Positions 9,222 to 17,952 of a stretch of DNA of 64,000 nt are shown here, one piece after another. The DNA is from Nocardia sp. NBC_00403 (GTDB lineage: Bacteria > Actinomycetota > Actinomycetes > Mycobacteriales > Mycobacteriaceae), in assembly GCF_036046055.1 (NCBI RefSeq), contig NZ_CP107939.1, positions 6,262,001-6,326,000 of the forward strand. The letters run 5' to 3'. Every line of letters starts with the position of its first letter. Positions within the stretch are counted from its first letter, which is position 1. The position numbers and the translations under genes are program-made. Under the pieces are notes generated by a model. The model did not search any database and had not been told where the DNA came from. It was given only the letters and a program-made list of their open reading frames with translations.

Positions 9222-9806
9222 ATGTCCCCACGCGCCGGTCTCACAGCCGACAAGATCGTCCTCGCGGCGGCCGAGCTGGCCGACGAGGTCGGCTTCGACA
9301 ACATCACCGTGTCTGCACTGGCACGGAAGTTCGATGTCAAGGACGCGAGCCTGTACTCGCACATCAAGAACATCAAGGACCTGCGCTGCCGGGTATCCAT
9401 CCTGGCCGCCGAGGAGAAGACGACCCTGATCGCCGCGGCGGTCGCCGGTCTCGCGGGCCGCGACGCGCTCGCCGCCTACGCCAACACCTGGCGTCGGTAT
9501 GCACTCGCCCACCCTGGTCGCTACGCGGCGACCCAGATGCCGGTAGACCCCGCCGCGGCGACCCCCTCGCCGGGCCTGCGCCGTGCCATCGACCTGACCT
9601 ACCGGATGCTGCGCGCCTACGGCCTCGCCGAACCCGACCTCACCGACGCGGTTCGCCTGCTGCGCAGCACCTTTCACGGCTACACGAACTTGGAAGCCAC
9701 CGGCGGCTTCGGGCACTCGCGCCCGACCGAGGCCTCCTGGGACCGCATCATCGACGCACTGCACATCGCACTCGAACAGTGGCCGTCGACCGATAACAAG
9801 GAGTAG
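9222..9806 (+). CDS. TetR/AcrR-family transcriptional regulator
   Basis: A 194-residue regulator with an N-terminal helix-turn-helix: ITVSALARKFDVKDASLYSH around residues 27-46, including the typical SLYxHxKNxxDL ending. The C-terminal part is a helical ligand-binding domain resembling the WHG type (GYxxLEATGGFGH). AAGGAG lies six bases before the ATG at 9222; an ATG at 9216 would touch it. The gene is followed within six bases by an alpha/beta hydrolase on the same strand, while a paralogous hydrolase is divergent. The regulator probably responds to an ester-like substrate or product of these enzymes. Confidence 0.9.
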   Translation: MSPRAGLTADKIVLAAAELADEVGFDNITVSALARKFDVKDASLYSHIKNIKDLRCRVSILAAEEKTTLIAAAVAGLAGRDALAAYANTWRRYALAHPGRYAATQMPVDPAAATPSPGLRRAIDLTYRMLRAYGLAEPDLTDAVRLLRSTFHGYTNLEATGGFGHSRPTEASWDRIIDALHIALEQWPSTDNKE

Positions 9807-9811
9807 AAGTA

Positions 9812-10657
9812 ATGCGAAGCGAGACATTCAAGGTCCCCGGTGCGACCCTCTTCTACGAGATCCGCGGCAGTGGCCCGCTGCTGCTGATGCTGCCGGGCAG
9901 CGGCGGCGACGCCGCCATCTTCGACCAGCTCGCCGAGCCGCTCGCCGAGCATTTCACCGTCGTCGCCATCGACCCACGCGGCTATTCACACAGCACTCTC
10001 GACGATCCGGAACGCGGGGATCTGACCGCCGAAGTGATGAGTGACGACGTCTACCGCCTACTCGAACATCTCACTCCCACAGGCGAAGACGCCTACGTCT
10101 TCGGCGGCAGCGGTGGTGCGGTCGTCGCGCTCGATCTGCTCGCGAATCACCCCGAACGCCTTCGACTCGTCATCGCCCACGAACCCCCGATCTTCGGAAT
10201 ACTCCCCGACGCGGCCGCACATCGCGCGTTCATCGAGGAGGTCTGCCGGCTGCTGCACACCAAAGGCCCCGCCGCGGCAGGCGCTCGGTTCGCGGCAGGG
10301 GTCGGCGTCACCATGAAGGGCTTCCCCAACCCTGACGACCTTCCGCCCCGCCCGGCCGGGTTGATTCGCCGGCTCTTGGCCAACGGACCAGTAATGATGG
10401 CGCACGAACTGCGACCGATCACCTCGTATCTGCCCGACGAGGCCGCGCTCGCGACCGTTTCCGACCGCCTCGTCCTCGGTGCGGGCGAGCTGACCCGCGG
10501 GAAGCTGCCGCACCGCCCGGCCGCTGCCCTCGCCGAAAACCTCGGTCTGCCGCTGACGATATTCCCGGGCGGTCACAGCGGATTCACCGACGAACCGGAG
10601 GCGTTCACACAGCTTTTGCTCGACCTGCTGCTGGGTGCCCGCAGCGCCACGAGCTGA
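9812..10657 (+). CDS. Alpha/beta hydrolase, paralogue of the divergent one
   Basis: A 281-residue alpha/beta hydrolase with oxyanion region LPGSGGD near residue 28, nucleophile elbow GGSGG with Ser100, and a candidate histidine in FPGGHSGF near the C terminus. It follows tetR by five bases with AAGGAG overlapping the tetR stop, so it is co-transcribed and probably under the operator at 9193-9209. Two related hydrolases on either side of one regulator suggest successive hydrolytic steps or two substrates of one class. Confidence 0.88.
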   Translation: MRSETFKVPGATLFYEIRGSGPLLLMLPGSGGDAAIFDQLAEPLAEHFTVVAIDPRGYSHSTLDDPERGDLTAEVMSDDVYRLLEHLTPTGEDAYVFGGSGGAVVALDLLANHPERLRLVIAHEPPIFGILPDAAAHRAFIEEVCRLLHTKGPAAAGARFAAGVGVTMKGFPNPDDLPPRPAGLIRRLLANGPVMMAHELRPITSYLPDEAALATVSDRLVLGAGELTRGKLPHRPAAALAENLGLPLTIFPGGHSGFTDEPEAFTQLLLDLLLGARSATS

Positions 10658-10712
10658 ACCGGCCGGGCCCACTGCAACGGCGGTGGGCCGGTCTCGGCCT
10701 AGGGTTGACGGT

Positions 10713-11720
10713 ATGCGCGCCAACAAAGGTTTAACCTTCGGCATCTACGCCGCGAGCCAGGTAGGCACCAGCATCGGAGCCCCCGACGATGTCGCGGCGA
10801 TCGACACGCTCGTCGCCGCGCTGCAGTCCGGCAAACCGTTCGTCGTCCGCGAGTACCTGCATTATCTTGGCGCCGAACCGGAGCCGGAACGCGTCGCGGT
10901 GGTGGATCCGGAACGTGAGCTGCGCGGTCTCACCCTGCCCGACGAGTGGTACGTGGACCAGCGCCGCCAACTCGATCTGGTCCTCAGCTATCTGCCGACC
11001 AACGCCGACATCCCGGGCTGGCTGGCCTTCATCGATCGCGCCATCCACCGCTACGGCGCGATCACTCGATTCCTGCAGATCACCCTCGAACCCAATTTCC
11101 CCATCCCCTGGATCGACGGCAGCTCACCCGCGGTTCTCGACGCACTCACCCACGGTATGGCCCACGCCCGTCGCGCACTGAACCGCCTCGGCCACACCCA
11201 CGTCGAACTCGGATTCTCGGTGGCCGAACCGCCCGAATGGCTCGGCGGCGACACCGACTTCTGGCAGCACCTGTCCAAGATCCCCGCCGCGGACTTCGCC
11301 GACCACGTCGATTACGTCGGCCTCGGCCTCTACCCCGATGCCTTCTCCCCCGTCGCCCCTGCGGGGACACCAGGCAACCTCATCGAACTCACCGAACGCG
11401 CCATCCGCCACCTCCGCGAAACCAGCCTCCCCACAGCACATCTGGATTTCGCACCACTGCACATTGCCGAAAATGGCAGCCCCACCGGACCGGACCGCTC
11501 CCCCCGCCACCAAGCCGACAGCCTCGAGCAGATGCTCGAAACAATCATCGACGCCGCGCCTGTTCACAACATCACCCACTACGAACTGTTCGGCCTACGC
11601 GACGCCGACTCCGCAGCCCCCGAACCCACCAACCAGCTGGGTATCACCACCGACGACTACCGCCCCAAACCCGCATTCACGCTGTACCAAACGTTGATCG
11701 ACGAGCACTCGCTACCCTGA
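10713..11720 (+). CDS. Conserved TIM-barrel (glycoside hydrolase-like) protein
   Basis: A 335-residue protein beginning TFGIYAASQVGTSIGAP. The pattern of strands ending in acidic or aromatic residues (LQITLEPNFPIPWIDGSS, VELGFSVAEPPEWLGG, DYVGLGLYPDAFSP, ending ITTDDYRPKPAF) suggests a beta/alpha barrel like those of glycoside hydrolases, with no signal peptide. A short inverted repeat (GGCCCAC, 10666-10672, with 10683-10689) lies between it and the preceding hydrolase. The ATG at 10713 is preferred to an upstream in-frame start because the latter overlaps the previous gene. Substrate unknown. Confidence 0.65.
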   Translation: MRANKGLTFGIYAASQVGTSIGAPDDVAAIDTLVAALQSGKPFVVREYLHYLGAEPEPERVAVVDPERELRGLTLPDEWYVDQRRQLDLVLSYLPTNADIPGWLAFIDRAIHRYGAITRFLQITLEPNFPIPWIDGSSPAVLDALTHGMAHARRALNRLGHTHVELGFSVAEPPEWLGGDTDFWQHLSKIPAADFADHVDYVGLGLYPDAFSPVAPAGTPGNLIELTERAIRHLRETSLPTAHLDFAPLHIAENGSPTGPDRSPRHQADSLEQMLETIIDAAPVHNITHYELFGLRDADSAAPEPTNQLGITTDDYRPKPAFTLYQTLIDEHSLP

Positions 11721-12082
11721 TAGGAACTACCTTTCGCGTTCACTCGCCACAGCCGCGACCAACCCCTCCAGGTTGTCCGCCGCAACACCCTGTTCCTGCT
11801 CGACGCTGACCCGGGCGGTCACCAGTCCGGCTGGGACTGTGGATCTAACGATGTTTCCGGCCTGATTCGCTGAACAAGGTTCAGCGGGAAGGTGCCGTGA
11901 TGACGACACTTGATGGGCGCGGGCGGCTGGCAGGGCACCTCGGAGGGCCCGGTCTGCCCCGCCATGGAGAAGCTGCCCGAAACCAGCCCGGACGCCGTCG
12001 GCGCATGATTACTTCTCGATGCGAACGGCCGAACTAGGGCCCGAACTTCGGTCCGCGGCTAAAAAGCAGGCGGGTGTGGTGG
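11721..12082. other. Intergenic region with a perfect hairpin
   Basis: CGCTGAAC-AAG-GTTCAGCG at 11868-11886 is a perfect 8-bp stem with a 3-base loop, between convergent genes and therefore a candidate bidirectional terminator. The minus strand at 11727-11840 also reads AGLVTARVSVEQEQGVAADN in an open frame, which looks like the tail of some former protein, but I cannot name it. Confidence 0.45.
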
Positions 12083-12301
12083 TTACGAGGATCCGGCGCT
12101 GCCGGTGGGGAGGAGCATTCTCCACGGCCAGAACGCGTCGCCCGAGCCGGTGGAGTCCCGGCAGAATCCTTCGTGACAGGTGAATGGCCCTTGGACGTCG
12201 GTAGCCGTCGAATCGGGAGGACCGCCGGCGAGAAGGCTTGCCATGGCGAGAGCGGGCGCGGCGACGGAGAGTGCGAGTCGAGCACGCACGTGGTTGGACA
12301 T
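12083..12301 (-). CDS. Small secreted cysteine-pair peptide, unknown function
   Basis: A 72-residue product with a clear signal peptide: basic start (SNHVRAR), hydrophobic core LALSVAAPALAMASLLAG, then a mature part of about 45 residues holding TCHEGFCR (Cys42, Cys47), which may form a disulfide, and an aromatic stretch FWPW. AAGGA stands seven to eight bases before the ATG on the minus strand, supporting a real gene. It lies about 65 bases after the sugar-transport permease stop and could be the last gene of that operon. No family recognised. Confidence 0.5.
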   Translation of the reverse strand: MSNHVRARLALSVAAPALAMASLLAGGPPDSTATDVQGPFTCHEGFCRDSTGSGDAFWPWRMLLPTGSAGSS

Positions 12302-12367
12302 ATCCTGTTCCTTTGAAATGCCTTGTGGGCAAGGTGATCCGGAGATTTTTGGAAGGGTTGGCGCGGT

Positions 12368-13215
12368 TTATCGTCCGCCGAGTCCGGTGGTGGCGATGCC
12401 GCGAAGAAAGGCTCGTTGGGCGATCGCGTAGACGATGACCAGCGGTAGCAGGATGAGCATCGCCGCGGCCATGAGCACGGGCCATTTGGATACGTATTGG
12501 CCCTGCATCCATACCAGGCCGAGAGTGAGGGTGCCGATGCTTTTGCGTTGCACCATCACCAGGGGCCACAGGAAGTCGTTCCAGACGTTGACCCAGGTGA
12601 GTACGGCGAGCACCATGGCGGCGGGTTTTGCGTTGGGTAGCAGGATCCGCCGTAGATCTGCCAGGGCGAGCACCCGTCGAGGACGGCAGCCTCCTCGAGA
12701 TCCTTGGGCAGCGTGCGGAAGAACTGCCGCATGAGGTAGGTGCCGAAGGCGCTGCCGAACAGGCCCGGAACGATCATCGCCCACGCCGTATCCATCCAGC
12801 CGAAGGCTCTCATGAGGATGAACTGCGGGATGACGGTGACCGTGAGCGGGACCATCAGCGTGGCGAGGTACAGGACGAACAGGGTGTCGCGGCCGGTGAA
12901 CTGCAGTCGGGCGAACGCATATCCGGCCAGCGAACAGAAGAACACCTGACCGGCGGTGACGGCGCCGGCGTACACCACGGTGTTGAGCAACATCCGCCAG
13001 AACGGCATCAGCGTGAACACGTCCGCGTAGTTGGACCATTGCGGATGCGCGGGAAGCAGAACGGGCTCACCGACCTCGGCTTCCTTTTTCACCGAGCCCG
13101 ACAACGCCCACAGGATCGGAAACAACGCACACCAAGCCGCCGCGATCAATGCGGTATAGAGCGCGACGCCGCGGACGACGCTGAGCTTGATCCTTCGTTC
13201 GGTCGACCCAGCCAT
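12368..13215 (-). pseudogene. Sugar ABC transporter permease (MalG-like) with a 1-nt frameshift
   Basis: The protein is split between two frames. The first runs from the ATG at 13215 (which overlaps the stop of the upstream permease, ATGA) through membrane segments and the conserved cytoplasmic EAA loop (DLEEAAVLDGCSPWQIY). The second supplies RILLPNAKPAAMVLAVLTWV to the stop at 12368. The break is between 12651 and 12652: adding one base there restores Y-W-R-I-L-L-P, matching the normal EAA-loop context, and gives a 282-residue CUT1 permease. It is either an inactivating deletion or a sequencing error. The product would be the second transmembrane subunit for the binding protein at 14156-15478. 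Confidence 0.8.
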
Positions 13216-14159
13216 CAATCCTCCAGAGAGTACTTGCGCGACAATCGCAACTGCAGCACCGTGAGCACGAGCAGGATCGCGAACATCACCCAGGCCAGTG
13301 CAGAGGCATAGCCGAAGTCCAGGAACGCAAAGGCGTGCTGGAACAGCATGATTCCGAAAACGTAGGTTCCGGTCTCCGGTCCGCCGTGGCCGCCGGTGAG
13401 TACGTACACCTGGTCGAATGCCTGGAAGGCGTTGATGACCGAGATGACCACCACGAACGACAGCGCGCCGCGGATCAGCGGCACTGTGATGGAGAAGAAC
13501 CGCCGTATCTCCCCGGCGCCGTCGATTCTGGCCGCCTCGTACAGCGGTTCCGGCACACCTTGCATCGCGGCCAGCAGGACGACGATGGCGAACGGCACGC
13601 TCTTCCACACACTGACCAGACACAGCGAGACCATCGCCCAGTTCGGGTCGACCAGCCAGGGAACCGGACCCAACCCGATCCAGCCGAGCATGATGTTGAG
13701 CAGCCCGCCATCGGTGTTGAACACGAACTGCCACACCACGGCCATGACGGCCGACGAAACAGCCAGGGGCAGAAACAGAATCGTCCGGAAGAAGCCGATA
13801 CCTTTGATCTTTCGATTCAGCATGGCCGCCACGACCAGACCGATCACGACTGTCGGCACGAGTGTTCCGAGGGTGAAGATCACCGTATTACGCAACGCGA
13901 TGAAGAACAGCGGGTCCGCCGTCAGCAGGGTGCGGAAGTTCGTCAGCCCGACGAACTGTGGCGGCGTGAACAGGTCCCATTTCTGCACACTCATATACAG
14001 CGAGAACCCGAGCGGGAACGCCATGAACACCGCGATCGCCGCCAGGTTCGGTGCGATGAACGCCAGCCCCCACCGCCGGCGGCGCCGAGCCCGCGCGCGG
14101 CGCTCCGCCGAATCCGCCGGAGCGGGCTCCGCGGTGATGGGTTTCACGAGCAGAGTCAT
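13215..14159 (-). CDS. Sugar ABC transporter permease (MalF/UgpA-like)
   Basis: A 314-residue inner-membrane permease of the CUT1 carbohydrate importer class. It has a basic N terminus (ERRARARRRRRWG), six predicted membrane segments, and the EAA loop EAARIDGAGEIRRFF that contacts the ATPase. Its start overlaps the stop of the solute-binding protein gene (ATGA), and its own stop overlaps the start of the second permease. No ATPase gene accompanies the cluster, which is usual in actinobacteria that share an MsiK-type ATPase among sugar importers. Confidence 0.92.
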   Translation of the reverse strand: MTLLVKPITAEPAPADSAERRARARRRRRWGLAFIAPNLAAIAVFMAFPLGFSLYMSVQKWDLFTPPQFVGLTNFRTLLTADPLFFIALRNTVIFTLGTLVPTVVIGLVVAAMLNRKIKGIGFFRTILFLPLAVSSAVMAVVWQFVFNTDGGLLNIMLGWIGLGPVPWLVDPNWAMVSLCLVSVWKSVPFAIVVLLAAMQGVPEPLYEAARIDGAGEIRRFFSITVPLIRGALSFVVVISVINAFQAFDQVYVLTGGHGGPETGTYVFGIMLFQHAFAFLDFGYASALAWVMFAILLVLTVLQLRLSRKYSLED

Positions 14160-15478
14160 GGTTTGCGCAGCACCTCATCGACATCGCGGGACAGGCCGGT
14201 CTTCAATGAGGTCGCGGGCTTCGTTCCGCGCAGCACAGGCCCGAAGCTGCGGTCCATCAGTGTGTCGATTTCCTCCCATACCGGGGTGACCGGCAGGTAG
14301 CCCGACTGGGCCGGACCGTCCGTGAGCACCGCGAGGTTGCCTACTCTGGCGTGGGCTTTCGCGAATCCCGGCGAGTTCACCGCGGACCTCAGTACCGGCA
14401 CGAAAAGGCCGGACTCACCGATGAGGGCTTGGCCGACCGGCCCGGTCACGAACTTCACGAACTCCCACGCCTGTTGTTTTCGGGGGCTGCTCGCCGCGAT
14501 GGCCAGTCCGGTCGTTCCGATATTCGAATGGGCGCCTCGGCCTTTCGGACCGGCGGGCAGCACCGTGACGTCGAGATCCAAACCGTCGGCGTGGGTGAAC
14601 GTGCCGTAGCGCCAGTGTCCCCCCATGGCCATGGCGGCCTTGCCCAGCGCGAACATGTCCATTGTGGACATGGATTGTTTGTCGGCCGGCGTCGGCGCCA
14701 CCTTGTGCTTGTTGGACAGGTCCGCGTAGAACTGGACACCGTCGAGGAAGGCGTCGTCGTCGAAATTGATGTGCGCGGGATTCATCCGCGGGGTCGACCA
14801 CGGCGTGCCGTTGTTCATCCCGAACAACCCTGCCGAGTAGTACGGCACCCAGGTATCGACGAAACCCCACTGGGTGACCTTCCCGGATCGGTCCCGTTTG
14901 GTCAGAGCCCGCGCGGCGGCGAGGAACTCGTCGAAGTTCCACGGCTGATCCCACCGCGCCGGCGGCGGCTTCAGCCCGGCGTCGGCGAACAGCTTCTTGT
15001 TGTAGAACAGGAAGTTCCCCGACCATTGCTCTGGGAACGCATACTGTCCGCCCTCGAACTGGAACGTTTCGTACAGTGCGCCGACGCTGTCGGTCTTCAG
15101 CTCTGCGGCGAACGCCGGATCGGAAGCGAGCATGGTGTTCAGATCGAGCAGCACCCCCCGGTCCGCCAGCCCGGCATAGGTCAACTCCCACGCCATCAGC
15201 ACATCCGGGCACTTGCCGCCCGCGCAGAACGTCGACATCTGCTGCATCGGATCGGGCCCGGACAACACCGTACGCACGCTGATCTCGGGACGCCGACGCT
15301 GAAATTCGTCGATGATCTTCATCCGGCCCTTCACCTCTTCCGGATTGGCCTGGAAGAAGAACGTCAGCGCATCATCGTCGTCGTCACCACACGCCGCCGC
15401 TGGCAGCGCCCATGCCGCGACACCCAACGCGCCGGCACCACGAAGAAAACCTCGCCGCCCGAACGACTTGTCGAACAT
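14156..15478 (-). CDS. Extracellular sugar-binding lipoprotein of an ABC importer
   Basis: A 440-residue solute-binding protein. The N terminus has a twin-arginine-like FGRRGFLRG and a lipobox PAAAC with Cys30 as the lipidation site, followed by an acidic GDDDDD spacer. Later motifs typical of family 1 carbohydrate-binding proteins include FPEQWSGNFLFYNKKLF and GKAAMAMGGHWRYG. The ATG at 15478 is chosen over a TTG at 15502 because AGGAG precedes it by about five bases. It is the first gene of the operon with the two permeases. The ligand is unknown; a glycoside hydrolase remnant upstream hints at oligosaccharides. Confidence 0.92.
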   Translation of the reverse strand: MFDKSFGRRGFLRGAGALGVAAWALPAAACGDDDDDALTFFFQANPEEVKGRMKIIDEFQRRRPEISVRTVLSGPDPMQQMSTFCAGGKCPDVLMAWELTYAGLADRGVLLDLNTMLASDPAFAAELKTDSVGALYETFQFEGGQYAFPEQWSGNFLFYNKKLFADAGLKPPPARWDQPWNFDEFLAAARALTKRDRSGKVTQWGFVDTWVPYYSAGLFGMNNGTPWSTPRMNPAHINFDDDAFLDGVQFYADLSNKHKVAPTPADKQSMSTMDMFALGKAAMAMGGHWRYGTFTHADGLDLDVTVLPAGPKGRGAHSNIGTTGLAIAASSPRKQQAWEFVKFVTGPVGQALIGESGLFVPVLRSAVNSPGFAKAHARVGNLAVLTDGPAQSGYLPVTPVWEEIDTLMDRSFGPVLRGTKPATSLKTGLSRDVDEVLRKP

Positions 15479-15570
15479 GCGGCTCCTGGATTTCCGTGAC
15501 AACCGGTCATATATGCCTACCCACTTCGCGTCCCGCTGTTTAACGTACCGCTATATCGCGGCATATCTCA

Positions 15571-15720
15571 ATGTATGTCAGCGCTGCCGAGCCGCCTCCG
15601 GTCAGCTCGGCCGGAGGGCCGCAAGCGTGGTACGTCAACGACCACACGCTCGTTCGTGACGACACCAGGCGGTGGCATCTGTTCGGGATCACCCACCCTC
15701 CAGGGCAACGACCCTCCGTA
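15571..15720 (+). pseudogene. Truncated glycoside hydrolase fragment (GH43/GH32-like start)
   Basis: An open stretch reads WYVNDHTLVRDDTRRWHLFG followed by ITHP, which resembles the first beta-propeller blade of family 43/32/68-type glycosidases (catalytic-Asp region ending in WHLFG). After about 50 codons the similarity ends and nothing downstream continues it. It is divergent from the sugar-binding-protein gene, so it is plausibly the decayed hydrolase partner of that transporter. The flanks (15479-15570 and 15721-15954) show no other gene. Confidence 0.45.
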
Positions 15721-15954
15721 GTCACGATGTTTGTTGCCCCCAGTCAGTGGCGGTCATCATCCTGTCGACCGGCGGCGAGCCATCGTTGGTGGCGAAGATC
15801 CAAACTTCACTAAGGATTTCACGCACCGGAGTCTTGGACCATGCGGTCCTAGATCTGGCCGATAGCCAGGTCGAGCGCGCCGAACCGGCGCCCGCGCGCC
15901 TTGGGTGCGGTGACAGGCCGCCGGCATCGGCCTCGTGCCGGTCGTCGACAATAG

Positions 15955-16014
15955 GCAACCAATGGTTGCGCAATGACCGATGGCCGACTAGCGTGATGCG
16001 CAACCAAACGTTGC
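15955..16014. promoter_or_regulatory. Two near-identical operators, probably for the ArsR regulator at 16486
   Basis: GCAACCAATGGTTGC (15955-15969) is a perfect palindrome, and GCAACCAAACGTTGC (16000-16014) matches it at 13 of 15 positions. Both share the form GCAACCAANNGTTGC and their starts are 45 bases apart, immediately before the ATG of the SRPBCC-arsR operon at 16031. Two dimers binding one face of the helix and shutting down the operon would fit an ArsR autorepressor. Confidence 0.75.
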
Positions 16015-16030
16015 ACATAGAGGAAGTGGG

Positions 16031-16489
16031 ATGAGTATGGAGTACGGCAGCATCGAACGAGAGATCCACGTCGACGCCTCGCCCGAGGTGGTCTTCGAGG
16101 TCGTCAGCAGCCCTGAGCACATTTCGCAGTGGTGGACCGACGATGCCGAGATCGAAGCGACTCCCGGCGCGGTCGGTGAGCTTGTCTGGGGTGACAGGGT
16201 GGAAGTCGTCCCGATCACCGTGGTGAACGCTGAGCCGCCTCGATTGTTCTCGTTCCGCTGGTGCTATCCCGAGGGCAAGGTCGACGACTCCGCCAACTCG
16301 ATGCTGGTCACCTTCGAGCTCACCCCGTCGGGCACCGGGACCAGGATTCGGCTCACCGAGACCGGGTTCCGGGAGATGGGCTGGGAGGCCGCGAAATTGG
16401 AGGAGCAGTACCGCGAACACAGCGTCGGTTGGGACACCTTTGTTCCCCGACTCGGGGAGTACCTCGCGCGGCTGGTGTCGACCCCGTGA
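16031..16489 (+). CDS. SRPBCC (AHSA1-type START-like) domain protein
   Basis: A 152-residue protein with the AHSA1-like fold signature: an N-terminal strand IEREIHVDASPEVVFEVVSS, the conserved ISQWWTDDAE, and the C-terminal GWDTFVPRLGEYL. Such proteins bind hydrophobic ligands in a deep cavity; the physiological ligand is unknown. GAGGAAG stands before the ATG. The stop overlaps the GTG start of the arsR gene, and this coupling of SRPBCC with ArsR is widespread in actinobacteria. Transcription probably starts near the paired operators just upstream. Confidence 0.88.
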   Translation: MSMEYGSIEREIHVDASPEVVFEVVSSPEHISQWWTDDAEIEATPGAVGELVWGDRVEVVPITVVNAEPPRLFSFRWCYPEGKVDDSANSMLVTFELTPSGTGTRIRLTETGFREMGWEAAKLEEQYREHSVGWDTFVPRLGEYLARLVSTP

Positions 16490-16833
16490 TCAGCGCCGTC
16501 GACGACGACCTGTGGTCCGCGGTCGGGGATCCGACCCGTCGGCGGATGCTCGACCTGCTCCTGGCCGACGGCGATGGCACCGCTACCAGCCTCAGTGAGC
16601 GGCTACCGGTGACACGGCAGGCCATCGCGAAACATCTCAGCGTGCTCGACCGCGTCGGCTTGGTGTACGCCACGCCCGCCGGGCGAGAGAGGAGGTACCG
16701 AGTGGACGAGGCGCAACTTGCTCGTGCGGTCGCACAACTGTCCTCGGTGGGAGCGGCGTGGGACGCCAGGCTCCGACGTATCAAGCGGATCGCCGAAGCG
16801 ATTCAGCGCGAGAAAGACCAGCGCGGCATATAG
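16486..16833 (+). CDS. ArsR-family winged-helix repressor
   Basis: A 115-residue winged-helix regulator with the family opening WSAVGDPTRRRMLDLLL and recognition region LPVTRQAIAKHLSVLDRVGL, followed by the wing ATPAGRERRYRVD. There is no metal-binding cysteine motif, so it is not a metal sensor of the CadC/ArsR kind. The GTG start overlaps the stop of the SRPBCC gene (GTGA). It probably binds the GCAACCAANNGTTGC pair at 15955-16014 and represses its own operon. Confidence 0.9.
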   Translation: MISAVDDDLWSAVGDPTRRRMLDLLLADGDGTATSLSERLPVTRQAIAKHLSVLDRVGLVYATPAGRERRYRVDEAQLARAVAQLSSVGAAWDARLRRIKRIAEAIQREKDQRGI

Positions 16834-16886
16834 CCGTGAATTCATTTAGATCCTACGGGAAACAGCACTGGAAAGAGGAATCGAAA

Positions 16887-17330
16887 ATGGTGGACATCCT
16901 GCACAGGGTTGGAATCACATCGGCTCCGGCCGAGGTCTACGCGGCCTTGACCACCACCGAGGGGCTTGCCGACTGGTGGGCGACCAACACCCGAGGTGAA
17001 GGCAACGACGTCGGCGGTGTGCTCCAATTCCGGTTCAGCGCCGGCGGCTTCGACATGAAGGTCCTCGAGCTCGTCCCGGACAAGCGCGTGTTGTGGGAGG
17101 TGGTCGATGGACCCGAAGAATGGATCGGCACACATGTGAACTGGGACCTCGATCAGGTCGACGACTACACCATCGTTCTCTTCAAACACGAAGGCTGGAA
17201 GGAGCCGGTGGAATTCATGCACCACTGCAGCACCAAGTGGGCGGTGTTTCTGATGAGCCTGAAGTCGCTGATCGAAACCGGGAAAGGCGCTCCGGATCCC
17301 CACGATGTCCAGATCAGCGACTGGCACTGA
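16887..17330 (+). CDS. SRPBCC domain protein (second copy)
   Basis: A 147-residue AHSA1/START-like protein beginning MVDILHRVGITSAPAEVYAA and containing LADWWATNTRGEG and WEVVDGPEEWIGTHVNWDL. It is only distantly similar to the SRPBCC protein at 16031. AGAGGAA lies about nine bases before the ATG. Being 53 bases after arsR on the same strand, it is probably the third gene of the same operon. Ligand unknown. A strong hairpin follows at 17391. Confidence 0.85.
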   Translation: MVDILHRVGITSAPAEVYAALTTTEGLADWWATNTRGEGNDVGGVLQFRFSAGGFDMKVLELVPDKRVLWEVVDGPEEWIGTHVNWDLDQVDDYTIVLFKHEGWKEPVEFMHHCSTKWAVFLMSLKSLIETGKGAPDPHDVQISDWH

Positions 17331-17952
17331 CGGTCCGCTCGATTCGGAAGGAAATCCGGGGGTCTCGCACCATCGCCGGAGTCACGACAGCACCTCCACC
17401 GACAGCATCGCTGCCGGTGGAGGTGGCGTCATGCGATGGCCGGATCGACCCCTCACCCGACAACGCCAACGCCGCCATTCCGGTTCAGCGAACCTGTTGC
17501 TGCCCACCGCCCGTCGCGCCGGGCAGGATCTCGCTTCCGGATTCGCGGAAGCGCATGATGGGGGATCGGCGGCCTTGAAGTCGCACGAACCCTTGGCTGT
17601 GAATGGCACCGGCGGCCCCAGCAGCGCGTATGACGCAACGAACCCATCGGCGTCGGCAGCACAGGGACTCGATAACAGATACCAACATGCCGACCGATAT
17701 CGTGAGCTATCACGACACGCCCACGGGAAGAGTGCAACTGGGTGCGCTCGGCCTGACGACAGGCACCCCACCGAATGGTGCAACGCAAGCAGCGGCCAGT
17801 CCGAAACCCTTGGGGCACGCCAACTGCGGCGGCAGGAATCTACATCACGCAGGCCGAGTACGTCACCGGCAGCGGCAGCGGCAGCCGCACCGTCGATTGG
17901 TACTTGGAGATCGTCGAACGACCATGACAACCACGTGTGTCACGCCGCCCAT
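17331..17952. other. Intergenic region after the SRPBCC operon, with a possible decayed reading frame
   Basis: No recognised gene lies in these 620 bases apart from the hairpin at 17391-17425. A 50-codon open frame at 17775-17927 reads like a protein C terminus (WGTPTAAAGIYITQAEYVTG, then a GSGSGS linker and TVDWYLEIVERP), but has no ribosome binding site and no family I can name. It may be the tail of a lost gene. Confidence 0.35.
17391..17425. terminator. Strong hairpin between convergent genes
   Basis: CACCTCCACCG (17391-17401) pairs perfectly with CGGTGGAGGTG (17415-17425), and inside it CAGC (17403-17406) pairs with GCTG (17410-17413). This 11+4 bp stem lies 60 bases after the SRPBCC gene and ahead of a convergent membrane protein gene, so it is likely a factor-independent, T-tract-less terminator. 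Confidence 0.7.

Noticed and set aside
14351..15499. A 382-codon open frame opposite the sugar-binding protein gene
   Set aside because: Antisense shadow of a well-supported lipoprotein gene; no family features.
15511..15566. Seven-base inverted repeat ATATGCC...GGCATAT upstream of the sugar-binding protein gene
   Set aside because: Arms are short and 42 bases apart, so chance is likely.
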